Below are positions 1 through 8,178 of a stretch of DNA of 64,000 nt, in pieces. The position numbers and the translations under genes are program-made. The stretch is taken from positions 186,001 to 250,000 of the forward strand of contig NZ_WBJS01000005.1 of the NCBI RefSeq assembly GCF_009296265.1, given 5' to 3'. The notes beneath the pieces are model-generated. The model was not told the DNA's origin, did not search any database, and saw only the letters and a list, made by a program, of their open reading frames with translations. Position 1 is the first letter of the stretch. Every line of letters begins with the position of its first letter. The DNA comes from Thioclava sp. JE_KL1. GTDB lineage: Bacteria > Pseudomonadota > Alphaproteobacteria > Rhodobacterales > Rhodobacteraceae.

Positions 1-402
1 ACGGTGGTGATCGCCGCGGTCTGGCAAAGCTCGGGTTTCGTCATGGCGATGTTCCTCGCCGGGCTGCGCGGCATCGATAACGAAATCCTGAAAGCGGCAC
101 AGATGGATGGCGCCTCGAACTGGAACCTCTATCGCCGCATCATCATTCCGCAGCTTCGGCCCGCCTTCCTGTCGGCCTTCGTCATCCTCGCGCACCTCGC
201 GGTCAAATCCTATGACCTCGTCATCGCGCTGACCGGTGGCGGCCCGGGCCGGGCAACCGAACTGCCTGCGACCTTCATGTATTCCTACACTTTCACCCGC
301 AACGAGATGGGCGTGGGCGCAGCGTCGGCGGTTATCATGCTGATGACCATCGCCGCGATCATGATCCCCTATCTCTACGCTGAACTGAAGGAGCCGAAGT
401 AA
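1..402 (+). CDS. Sugar ABC transporter permease, MalF/UgpA type (5' end outside window)
   Basis: C-terminal 133 residues of an inner-membrane permease of a carbohydrate ABC importer; the gene begins upstream of the window. The EAA loop that docks on the ATPase is visible (EILKAAQMDGAS followed by RRIIIPQLRPAF), then two hydrophobic segments and a typical short hydrophilic tail ending AELKEPK. Its stop overlaps the ATG of the next permease by one base (TAATG), so the two are translationally coupled. The substrate-binding protein is presumably further left. Substrate unknown; the downstream oxidoreductases and kinase suggest a sugar, polyol or sugar acid. Confidence 0.88.
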   Translation, partial: TVVIAAVWQSSGFVMAMFLAGLRGIDNEILKAAQMDGASNWNLYRRIIIPQLRPAFLSAFVILAHLAVKSYDLVIALTGGGPGRATELPATFMYSYTFTRNEMGVGAASAVIMLMTIAAIMIPYLYAELKEPK

Positions 403-1286
403 TGTCCGGCGCCGTCGATACCGGGGTCGCGATCCGCACAAATCGCGTGACCCGCACCTTCATCTATCTTTTCCTGCTGCTGTTCGCGCTGTTCTACCTG
501 CTGCCGCTTGCGGTGATGCTGATCAACTCGGTCAAACCTCTGAGCGAGATCACGGGCGGCAACATGATGGCGCTGCCCGATGTCTGGACCTTCGAGCCCT
601 GGCGCGAAGCCTGGTCCTCGGCCCAGATCGGCGTTCAGCCGACCGGCCTGCGCCCTTACTTCATCAACTCGATCCTGATCGTGGTTCCGGCGGTGGCGAT
701 CTCGACCATCATGGGCGCGCTCAACGGCTACGTTCTGACCAAGTGGCGGTTCCGCGGCGACACGATCCTTTTCGGGATGCTGCTGTTTTCGTGCTTCATT
801 CCGTTCCAGATCGTGCTGATCCCGATGGCGCGGGTGCTGGGCATGATCGGGCTCGCAGGCTCGGTGCCGGGGCTGATCCTCGTCCACGTCGTCTACGGGC
901 TCGGCTTCACGACGCTTTATTTCCGCAACTACTACTCGGCCTTCCCGACCGAGCTGGTGCGCGCGGCGCAGATCGACGGGGCCGGGTTCTTCCGGATCTT
1001 CTACCGCATCCTTCTGCCACTGTCGGGGCCGATCATCGTGGTCACGATCATCTGGCAGTTCACCAATATCTGGAACGACTTCCTGTTCGGGTCGTCCTTC
1101 GCCGGGCAGGCCAGCCAGCCGATGACCGTCGCCTTGAACAACCTCGTTCAAAGCTCGACCGGCGTGAAGGCCTACAACGTTCACTTCGCGGGTGCGATCC
1201 TTGCGGCGCTGCCCACTCTCATCGTCTACATCGTCTCGGGGCGCTTCTTCGTGCGCGGCCTGATGGCGGGCTCAGTCAAGGGGTAA
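402..1286 (+). CDS. Sugar ABC transporter permease, MalG/UgpE type
   Basis: Second inner-membrane permease (294 aa) of the importer. Residues ~15-37 form the first membrane span (FIYLFLLLFALFYLLPL), and further spans follow through the protein. The EAA-loop signature is ELVRAAQIDGAGFFRIFYRI near residue 190, and the C-terminus (FFVRGLMAGSVKG) is characteristic of CUT1-family MalG homologues. The start overlaps the previous stop, and its own stop shares a base with the ATG of the ATPase. Sequence family and order (permease, permease, ATPase) make the call secure; the substrate cannot be read from it. Confidence 0.93.
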   Translation: MSGAVDTGVAIRTNRVTRTFIYLFLLLFALFYLLPLAVMLINSVKPLSEITGGNMMALPDVWTFEPWREAWSSAQIGVQPTGLRPYFINSILIVVPAVAISTIMGALNGYVLTKWRFRGDTILFGMLLFSCFIPFQIVLIPMARVLGMIGLAGSVPGLILVHVVYGLGFTTLYFRNYYSAFPTELVRAAQIDGAGFFRIFYRILLPLSGPIIVVTIIWQFTNIWNDFLFGSSFAGQASQPMTVALNNLVQSSTGVKAYNVHFAGAILAALPTLIVYIVSGRFFVRGLMAGSVKG

Positions 1287-2404
1287 TGCCAATGGGTCTC
1301 CTCGATATTTCAAACGTCACCAAGTCCTACGGCGCGGTCGAAGTGCTACACAGCGTCGACATCTCGGTCGATGAAGGTGAATTCCTCGTGCTGGTCGGCC
1401 CGTCCGGCTGCGGCAAGTCCACGCTCTTGAGCATGATCGCGGGGCTGGAAGGGATCACCTCCGGCGAGATTTCGATCAAAGGGCGCACCATGAACGGTGT
1501 GCACCCGTCGAAGCGCAACATCGCGATGGTGTTCCAGTCCTACGCGCTCTATCCTAACATGACCGTCGGCCAGAACATCACTTTCGGTCTCGAGATGCAT
1601 GGCACGCCCAAGCCCGAACGCGAGGACGCGATGAACCGGGTGGCGGAGATGCTGCAGATCGACAATCTGCTCTCGCGCAAACCGGGGCAGCTTTCGGGCG
1701 GTCAGCGTCAGCGCGTCGCGATGGGCCGTGCGCTGGTGCGCGACCCGGATGTGTTCCTGTTCGACGAGCCGCTGTCGAACCTCGACGCGAAACTGCGCGT
1801 CGACATGCGCACCGAGATCAAGAAGCTGCACCAGAGCCTTGGCACCACCATCGTCTACGTCACCCACGACCAGATCGAGGCGATGACGCTCTCGACCCGG
1901 ATCGCGGTGATGAACAAGGGCTATGTGCAGCAGCTCGGTACGCCGAAGGAAATCTACGACACGCCGTCGAATGTTTTCGTGGCGACCTTCATGGGCAGCC
2001 CCGCGATGAACGTGTTCCCGTCGCGGATCGTGGTGAAGGACGGTGCGCCCCATGCGGCGGTGACGGGCCATGACGGGGTGGAGCAACTGCTCCGCTTCCC
2101 GCAGCCCAATCTCGCCGCGTGGGACGGGCGCGAAATCCTTCTCGGGATCCGGCCGGAGACGATCACCGATCCGGAGGGGGCCGATCGCAACGCCGACCAT
2201 ATCGCGTCGCTGCGCAACCATATCGGCGTCACCGAACCCGCAGGGTCGGACACGTTCGTGACGATGACGCTGGGCGGGCGTGACGCCATCGCCCGGATGC
2301 GGGCCGATGTGACCGTGCGGGCGGGCGAGGTCTTCGATTTCGCCGTCAACATGGACAAGGCGGTGGCCTTCGATCCCAAGACGGAGGAGCGCATCCAGCC
2401 ATGA
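1286..2404 (+). CDS. Sugar ABC transporter ATP-binding protein, UgpC/MsmK type
   Basis: ATPase subunit (372 aa) that energises the preceding permeases. Walker A is GPSGCGKST at ~residue 37, the ABC signature LSGGQRQRVAMGRAL near 135, Walker B FLFDEPLSNLD, and the switch histidine lies in VTHDQIEAM. The last ~130 residues are the regulatory TOBE/OB extension typical of CUT1 ATPases. ATG at 1286 overlaps the previous stop; a second in-frame ATG lies six bases downstream. An upstream extension of the frame to 743 is only an antisense-like shadow of the permease. The stop overlaps the next ATG by four bases (ATGA). Confidence 0.93.
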   Translation: MPMGLLDISNVTKSYGAVEVLHSVDISVDEGEFLVLVGPSGCGKSTLLSMIAGLEGITSGEISIKGRTMNGVHPSKRNIAMVFQSYALYPNMTVGQNITFGLEMHGTPKPEREDAMNRVAEMLQIDNLLSRKPGQLSGGQRQRVAMGRALVRDPDVFLFDEPLSNLDAKLRVDMRTEIKKLHQSLGTTIVYVTHDQIEAMTLSTRIAVMNKGYVQQLGTPKEIYDTPSNVFVATFMGSPAMNVFPSRIVVKDGAPHAAVTGHDGVEQLLRFPQPNLAAWDGREILLGIRPETITDPEGADRNADHIASLRNHIGVTEPAGSDTFVTMTLGGRDAIARMRADVTVRAGEVFDFAVNMDKAVAFDPKTEERIQP

Positions 2405-3900
2405 GCGATGCCGACGTCATCATCATCGGCTCGGGCATGGGCGGTGCCACCACGGCGGCGGCACTGGCCCGGACGGGGCGGCGCGTGCTGGTGCTCGAGC
2501 GTGGCGAACGCCTGCCCGACACGCCGGACGCGCGCGACCCGGACGCGATCTTCGCGCGCGGTCATTACCGGCCCGAGGAAACCTGGCTCGATGGCGATGA
2601 CGTGCCGTTCAACCCCGGCAACTACTACAATGTCGGCGGCAATTCGAAATTCTACGGCGCCGTTCTGATGCGCTACCGCAAGGCGGATTTCTCGCCTGTC
2701 GCGCATCAGGGTGGCACCACGCCGGGTTGGCCGATCGCCTATGACGAGATCGAGCCCTTCTACCAGAAGGCCGAGGCGCTCTATCAGGTGCGCGGTCAGC
2801 TTGGAGAGGACCCGACGGAGCCGCGCCATTCCGGCCCCTACGCCCATGCGCCGGTCCCGGACGAACCCGATATCGTAGCCCTTCGGCGGCGGCTGAAATC
2901 GGTCGGGCTCCACCCGTCCTCCCTGCCGCTCGGGGTCGATATCGACCGTTGGCTCGCGCATGGGCAGACGCCTTGGGATGCGTTCCCCGATACCTGCGGC
3001 GGCAAGATGGATGCGGAAAGCGTCGGTCTGGCGACGGCGCTGAAATCCCCGAATGTGGAGTTGATGACGGGCACGCGGGCGCAGCGTCTGATCGTTGATG
3101 CCGAGAACCGCATCAGCGGGGTCGAGGTCGAAAAAGACGGGCAGGTCCGGACGCTCACGGCGCCGGTCGTGGTGCTCGCCGCCGGCGCGGTGCAAAGCGC
3201 GGCCCTCTTGCTGGCTTCTGCGAATGAGCGCCATCCGACCGGGCTGGCGAACGGCTCCGATCAGGTCGGGCGCAATTTCATGAACCACAATTGCTCGGCC
3301 GTTCTGGCGCTGCACCCGCTGCGCCGGAACCGGGCGATTTACCAGAAGACACTGGCGATCAACGATTTCTACCTGTCGGGCGGGGCGAACGGCGCGCCGC
3401 TGGGCAATATCCAACTGCTCGGCAAAATCTCCGGTCCGATCCTCGCCTCGGCCTCGCCGCTGCCGCGACCGGTGGCAAGCTGGATCGCCAACCGTTCGGT
3501 CGATCTCTACGCGATGTCCGAGGACCTTCCCAATCCCGAGAGTCGCGTGACCCTCAAGAACGGCAAGATCCGGCTCGACTGGAAGCGGTCCAACTGGGAA
3601 ACCCATCTCGAACTCGTTGCCATGCTGCGCAGAAAGCTGCGCGCTGCGGGCTACCCGATCGTGCTCGCGCGGCCGTTCGACCGGCAGACCCCGTCGCATC
3701 AGTGCGGGACGGCGCGGATGGGTAACGATCCGGCGTCGAGCGTCGTCGACACGTTCTGCCGCAGCCACGATCACCCGAACCTGTTCATCGCCGATGCGTC
3801 CGTCCTGCCGACTTCGGCTGCCGTGAACCCCGCCCTTACCGTCGCGGCGCTCGCCCTGCGCGCCGCCGAGCATCTCGCACAGACAGAGCTTGCCGCCTGA
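2401..3900 (+). CDS. GMC-family FAD-dependent oxidoreductase
   Basis: 499-aa flavoprotein of the glucose-methanol-choline family, which oxidises an alcohol group of a sugar or polyol. The Rossmann FAD motif GSGMGGATTAAALARTG starts at residue ~10, with the usual acidic residue in VLVLERGE. Near the C-terminus SHQCGTARMG carries the active-site His, and VNPALTVAALALRAAEHL carries the Asn/FAD-closing segment. Members with a HQCGT motif include pyranose and glucoside dehydrogenases; substrate and carbon position oxidised are not determinable. Translationally coupled to the ABC ATPase, so it probably acts on what that importer brings in. No Tat or Sec signal is seen, implying a cytoplasmic enzyme. 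Confidence 0.9.
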   Translation: MSDADVIIIGSGMGGATTAAALARTGRRVLVLERGERLPDTPDARDPDAIFARGHYRPEETWLDGDDVPFNPGNYYNVGGNSKFYGAVLMRYRKADFSPVAHQGGTTPGWPIAYDEIEPFYQKAEALYQVRGQLGEDPTEPRHSGPYAHAPVPDEPDIVALRRRLKSVGLHPSSLPLGVDIDRWLAHGQTPWDAFPDTCGGKMDAESVGLATALKSPNVELMTGTRAQRLIVDAENRISGVEVEKDGQVRTLTAPVVVLAAGAVQSAALLLASANERHPTGLANGSDQVGRNFMNHNCSAVLALHPLRRNRAIYQKTLAINDFYLSGGANGAPLGNIQLLGKISGPILASASPLPRPVASWIANRSVDLYAMSEDLPNPESRVTLKNGKIRLDWKRSNWETHLELVAMLRRKLRAAGYPIVLARPFDRQTPSHQCGTARMGNDPASSVVDTFCRSHDHPNLFIADASVLPTSAAVNPALTVAALALRAAEHLAQTELAA

Positions 3901-3943
3901 GCCACCCGGGCTGCGGCGAGAGACTTGGCCAAAGGAGGCCAGC

Positions 3944-5530
3944 ATGAAGACGACTTACGATTTCATCATTATCGGCGGCGGTTCGGCGGGCTCGGTGCTG
4001 GCCGGGCGTCTCTCCGAGGACCCGTCGGCTGACGTGTTGCTGCTCGAGGCGGGCGGCAGCGATCGCCACCCGTTCTATCACCTGCCCGCGGGCTTCGCGA
4101 AGATGACCAAGGGCATCGGCAGCTGGGGCTGGGAAACGGTTCCGCAGCGCCACATGCAGAACAAGGTCTTTCGCTACACTCAGGCCAAGGTGATCGGCGG
4201 CGGCTCCGCGATCAACGCGCAGGTCTATACCCGTGGCAATGCGCGCGATTACGACGAATGGCGTCAGATGGGATGCACCGGCTGGGGCTATGAGGACGTG
4301 CTGCCCTATTTCCGCAAGGCCGAGGATAACGCGAGCCTCGAGAACCGGTATCACGGGAAGGGCGGCCCGCTCGGCGTGAGCGATCCGCGCGCGCCCCTGC
4401 CGGTCTGCGAGGCCTATTTCGAAGCGGCCGCCGAGCTTGGCATTCCGCGCAATTACGACGTGAACGGCGAGAAGCAGGACGGGGTCGCCTATTACCAGCT
4501 GACCCAGCGAAATGTGCGCCGCTCCTCGGCTGCGATGGCCTATGTCGCGCCCAATCGTCACCGCGAGAACCTCACGGTGAAGTTGGGCGCGCAGGTGCGC
4601 CGGATCGTGGTCGAGAATGGCCGCGCGACCGGGGTCGAGCTTGTCGATGGCACGCGCCTGCGGGCGGAAAGCGAAGTGCTGCTCTGTTCGGGGGCGATCG
4701 GCTCGCCGCGGCTCTTGCAGCTGTCGGGCATCGGGCCGGCGGACGAGCTGGCCTCGCTCGGGATCGATGTCGTCTTCGACCAGCCGGAAGTGGGGTCCAA
4801 TCTGCAAGACCACCTCGACCTTTATTGCATCAGCGAACTGTCGGGCCCCTATAGCTACGACCGTTATGCGAAGCCGCATTGGGCGGCGCTGGCGGGGCTG
4901 CAATATCTGTTCGGACGCAAGGGGCCGGTGGCGTCGTCTTTGTTCGAAACCGGCGGCTTCTGGTATGCCGATCCCGAGGCGCGGTCCCCGGATCTGCAGT
5001 TCCACCTCGGGCTCGGGACCGGCATCGAACACGGCGTCGTCTCGATGCCGCAGGGCGGTATCACGCTCAATTCCTGTTACCTGCGCCCGCGCTCGCGCGG
5101 CAGCGTCCGTCTGCAAAGCGACGATCCGGCGAAGGCACCGTTGATCGATCCGAATTACCTGCAGGACCCGCTCGATCGCGAAATGTCGATCCGGGGGCTG
5201 AAGCTGACGCAGGAAATCCTGTCGCAATCTCCCTTGCGCAAATATATCCTCGCCGAGCGCCTTCCGGGGCCCGATGTCCGAACCGATGAGGATTACTTCG
5301 ATTTCATCTGCACCCATTCGAAAACGTCGCATCACTGCGCGGGGACATGTCGCATGGGCGCCGATCCGGGAGCTGTCGTAGACCCGACATTGCGGTTCAA
5401 CGGGATCGAGGGGCTGCGCGTCGTCGATAACTCGATCATGCCGCGCGTGATCTCGTCCAACACCAACGCCGCGGCGATCATGATCGGCGAGAAAGCCGCC
5501 GATATGATCCGCGCGGCACATGGAGGCTGA
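3944..5530 (+). CDS. GMC-family oxidoreductase, choline-dehydrogenase-like
   Basis: 528-aa FAD enzyme of the classical GMC type (BetA/AlkJ-like). IIGGGSAGSVLAGRLSEDP (residue ~8) binds FAD; KVIGGGSAINAQVYTRGN and SGAIGSPRLLQLSGIGP match the two GMC signatures; HHCAGTCRMG and the NTNAAAIMIGEKAAD segment carry the catalytic His/Asn pair. The start at 3944 is chosen because AAAGGAGG lies 6 bases upstream; the open frame continues to 3890 without a better start. It is distinct from the preceding GMC enzyme, so the operon has two different flavin alcohol oxidations. The family also includes choline dehydrogenases, but no bet genes are nearby, so a sugar/polyol substrate is more likely. Confidence 0.9.
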   Translation: MKTTYDFIIIGGGSAGSVLAGRLSEDPSADVLLLEAGGSDRHPFYHLPAGFAKMTKGIGSWGWETVPQRHMQNKVFRYTQAKVIGGGSAINAQVYTRGNARDYDEWRQMGCTGWGYEDVLPYFRKAEDNASLENRYHGKGGPLGVSDPRAPLPVCEAYFEAAAELGIPRNYDVNGEKQDGVAYYQLTQRNVRRSSAAMAYVAPNRHRENLTVKLGAQVRRIVVENGRATGVELVDGTRLRAESEVLLCSGAIGSPRLLQLSGIGPADELASLGIDVVFDQPEVGSNLQDHLDLYCISELSGPYSYDRYAKPHWAALAGLQYLFGRKGPVASSLFETGGFWYADPEARSPDLQFHLGLGTGIEHGVVSMPQGGITLNSCYLRPRSRGSVRLQSDDPAKAPLIDPNYLQDPLDREMSIRGLKLTQEILSQSPLRKYILAERLPGPDVRTDEDYFDFICTHSKTSHHCAGTCRMGADPGAVVDPTLRFNGIEGLRVVDNSIMPRVISSNTNAAAIMIGEKAADMIRAAHGG

Positions 5531-5531
5531 C

Positions 5532-5864
5532 ATGACAGTGCGCCACATCGTTCTCGTCAAATTCAAACCCGAGCTGAGCGAGGAAGAGATCGCGCCGCTC
5601 TGGGAGGAGCTGCACGCGATCGAGGGCAAGGTGGACGGGCTTGGCGCGATCTGCGCGGGCCGCTCCGAGAGCCCCGAGAAGATCGAGCGCGGCTACATGC
5701 ACGGCTTCACGGTCGATTTCCGCGACTGGGAGGCGCTCGCCGCCTATCAGGAACATCCCGATCACCGGGCGCTCGGTGCGAAGCTCGTCGACAACGCCCA
5801 AGGCGGGATCGACGGCATCCTTGTCTTCGATCTCGAGATCGCGGCTCAGCCGCAGGGGGCGTGA
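5532..5864 (+). CDS. Dabb-family (stress-responsive A/B barrel) protein
   Basis: Small 110-aa protein of the Dabb/dimeric alpha-beta barrel family. The hallmark opening VRHIVLVKFKPELSEEEI is present, followed by conserved G and H residues (YMHGFTVDF, YQEHPDHRAL). ATG 5532 is preferred, with GGAGG five bases upstream in the tail of the previous gene; an ATG 12 bases earlier is possible. Dabb proteins fold as ferredoxin-like dimers; some are small enzymes such as cyclases or decarboxylases, and most are uncharacterised. Its place inside a sugar-oxidation operon suggests a role on an oxidised intermediate, but the function is unknown. Confidence 0.85.
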   Translation: MTVRHIVLVKFKPELSEEEIAPLWEELHAIEGKVDGLGAICAGRSESPEKIERGYMHGFTVDFRDWEALAAYQEHPDHRALGAKLVDNAQGGIDGILVFDLEIAAQPQGA

Positions 5865-5865
5865 C

Positions 5866-6891
5866 ATGGCGCCGAGCGACCGCAGACCGACGATCATCGA
5901 CGTGGCCCGCAAGGCCGGGGTCTCGAAATCGACCGTCAGCCTCGTGATCCAGAACAGCCCCCTGGTGAAGCAGAAAACGCGCGAGCAGGTGCAGGCTGCG
6001 ATGACCGAGATCGGCTATGTCTATAACCGGGCGGCGGCCAATCTGCGCAGCGCCGGGGCCGGGCTCGTCGGTCTCGTGATCAACGACCTTCGCAACCCGT
6101 TCTTCACCGAATTCGCGACATCCGTCCAAATGGCGCTGTCGAGCCGTGGCTATGCGGCGGTCGTGGCCAATACCGACGAAGACCCCCAACTGCAGGCGCA
6201 GGTGGTCGAGGCGATGATCGAGCACGGCGTCTCCGCGATGATCCTGTCGCCCGCCTATGGCGACGAGGCGCTGAGCTTCGAGGCGCTTCAGCGGGCGGGC
6301 ATTCCGGCGATGCAGGTGCTGCGCAAAGTCGAGATGCGGACCGAGCTTTTCCCCTTCGCCGCGCCGGATTATCCGAACGGGACGCGCATCGCGACCGAGC
6401 ATCTCCTTGAACAAGGCGCGAAGCGGATCGCTTTCGTGGGTGGACTGGAAGGCCGGGCCGTCACGCAGGAACGTATGGCGGGCTATTTGAGTGCGATCGA
6501 GATGGCCGGGCTCGAGCCCCATGTTCTGACCGGCAGCGCGAGCCGCGCTTTCGGCAGGGAAGCGGCGCACGCGTTGGCAAAGGATCATCCGGAGGTCGAT
6601 GCCGCGGTCTGCTTCAACGATCAGGTCGCGCTCGGGATGATCTCCGGCTGCGCCGAGATCGGGCGCAATGTCGGCCGCGATCTGCGCATCGTGGGCTTCG
6701 ATGACATCGAGGAGGCGGCCCATTCCTGGCCGCCGCTCAGCTCGGTGCGCTGCGACATTGACGGCTTCGGGAAGCTTGTCGCCGAAACGATCCTGGCCTG
6801 GCTCGAGAATGACAAGGTGCCGGCGCCGGAAATCCGCACGCCGGTCTCGCTGGCCATTCGTGGATCGAGTGGCGAGACGCCCGCGGGCTGA
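5866..6891 (+). CDS. LacI-family transcriptional regulator
   Basis: 341-aa repressor. The N-terminal helix-turn-helix (TIIDVARKAGVSKSTVSLVI, residues ~8-28) and hinge (AAANLRSAGAGLVGLVINDL) are followed by a periplasmic-binding-protein-like effector domain; VVGFDDIEEAAHSWPPLSSV near the C-terminus is typical. The gene sits inside the catabolic operon, starting one base after the Dabb gene, so it most likely senses the imported sugar or an intermediate and controls this operon. Its operator should be at the operon promoter, which lies outside the window. The open frame extends upstream to 5641 only as a shadow of the Dabb gene. Confidence 0.92.
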   Translation: MAPSDRRPTIIDVARKAGVSKSTVSLVIQNSPLVKQKTREQVQAAMTEIGYVYNRAAANLRSAGAGLVGLVINDLRNPFFTEFATSVQMALSSRGYAAVVANTDEDPQLQAQVVEAMIEHGVSAMILSPAYGDEALSFEALQRAGIPAMQVLRKVEMRTELFPFAAPDYPNGTRIATEHLLEQGAKRIAFVGGLEGRAVTQERMAGYLSAIEMAGLEPHVLTGSASRAFGREAAHALAKDHPEVDAAVCFNDQVALGMISGCAEIGRNVGRDLRIVGFDDIEEAAHSWPPLSSVRCDIDGFGKLVAETILAWLENDKVPAPEIRTPVSLAIRGSSGETPAG

Positions 6892-6984
6892 GACGACAGG
6901 GAGACGGGAGGCCCGCCCGTTCGGACGAAACAAAGACGAGACCGCGCGGAGAGACACCGGCGCGAACAGGAGAGGAGTGTTCAA

Positions 6985-8154
6985 ATGACAGAGATCCGCG
7001 TTGCCGTGCTCGGCGCTTCGGGGTGGATGGGCAAAGTCCATACGATGGCCTACGAGACCTTTCCGCATTTCTTCGGCACCGAAGGTGGCACGGCGCGCGT
7101 CGTCACCCTCGTCGATCGTAATCCTGCGCGGGCGCAGGAACTTGCCGCGCGGGTACCCGGTGCGCGGATCGTTCAGGACTGGCGCGAGGTGATCGCCGAT
7201 CCCGAGGTCGATCTCGTGGATATCTGCCTGCCCGACAACCTGCATTACGAGGTCGCGAAAGCCGCGCTCGAAGCGGGCAAGCATGTCTTTTGCGAAAAGC
7301 CCCTTGCCGAGTCCGCCGAGGAGGCGCGCGAGCTTGCCGATATCGCGAAGGCGCGCGGCCTGATCACCCGCGTCGGCCACGGCTTCCCGCGCAACCCCGT
7401 CCATGATCTTGCGAAGGAGATCATCGATGCGGGCGAGATCGGCGAGATCACGATGTTCAAAGGGTGCCAGCATGTCGACATGTATGGCGATCCGATGGTG
7501 CCCTACATGTGGCGCGCCGACGGGTCGCTCGCGCCGACCGGGATCGTCGGGGATACCGGCAGCCACGTCTTCAGCTTCATGGAATTCCTCGTCGGGCGGG
7601 TTTCGTCTCTGATTGCCAACAACATCATCGTCACCCCGCGCCGCCCCAAGATCGAAGGGCTGGGGCTCGGTGAGACGGCGGAGCTGACCGGCAGCGAGGA
7701 ATGGGCCGATATCACCAATCCCGACGCGAGCCAGATTCTGTGCACCTTCGAGAACGGTGCGAACGGGATCGTGGATTTCAGCCGTGTCGCGACCGGGCGC
7801 AAGTTCATGCAGACCTACGAGATCTACGGCACGAAAGGCAGCCTCGCCTATACGTTCGACGAGGTGAACCGGCTGCGCTTCTACACCAATGCCGATCCGA
7901 TCGGGCGCCGCGGCTACCGCGAGATCGATGTCGGGCCGGAGCATCCGACCTACGCGGCCTTCCTGCCGCTGCCGAATTTCGCGCTCGGCTATAATGAGAC
8001 CAAGATCATCGAAGCGGCGGAGGTCATCCGCTCCATCGTCTCCGGCAAGGCGATGTGGCCGACCTTCGAGACAGGCCATCACATCACCCAGATCGTCGAC
8101 GCCTGCATGAGCTCGTCCCGGCAACGCGCCTGGGTCGACATTCCGCAAAGCTGA
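6985..8154 (+). CDS. Gfo/Idh/MocA-family NAD(P)-dependent oxidoreductase
   Basis: 389-aa dehydrogenase. The N-terminal Rossmann motif is VAVLGASGWMGKVHTMAYE (residues ~5-23); VDICLPDNLHYEVAKAALEAGKHVFCEKPLA contains the family's conserved EKP lysine (residue ~107), and GDTGSHVFSF carries the catalytic-site DxxxH-like motif. The C-terminal beta-sheet domain follows. The family acts on inositols, glucosides and keto-sugars, and is often paired with GMC enzymes in 3-keto-sugar pathways. AGGAGAG precedes the ATG. A 93-base gap separates it from the LacI gene, with no clear terminator. Substrate unknown. Confidence 0.92.
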   Translation: MTEIRVAVLGASGWMGKVHTMAYETFPHFFGTEGGTARVVTLVDRNPARAQELAARVPGARIVQDWREVIADPEVDLVDICLPDNLHYEVAKAALEAGKHVFCEKPLAESAEEARELADIAKARGLITRVGHGFPRNPVHDLAKEIIDAGEIGEITMFKGCQHVDMYGDPMVPYMWRADGSLAPTGIVGDTGSHVFSFMEFLVGRVSSLIANNIIVTPRRPKIEGLGLGETAELTGSEEWADITNPDASQILCTFENGANGIVDFSRVATGRKFMQTYEIYGTKGSLAYTFDEVNRLRFYTNADPIGRRGYREIDVGPEHPTYAAFLPLPNFALGYNETKIIEAAEVIRSIVSGKAMWPTFETGHHITQIVDACMSSSRQRAWVDIPQS

Positions 8155-8178
8155 CCGGACCGCAAACGGAGCCAAGAC

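Noticed and set aside
1954-3945. 663-codon minus-strand frame opposite the first GMC oxidoreductase
   Set aside because: Antisense to a gene with FAD and active-site motifs; composition typical of a shadow frame.
3944-5530. Naming the second GMC enzyme betA (choline dehydrogenase)
   Set aside because: No betB, betI or choline transporter is adjacent, and the operon is a sugar ABC/kinase cluster. GMC members cannot be assigned a substrate from motifs alone.
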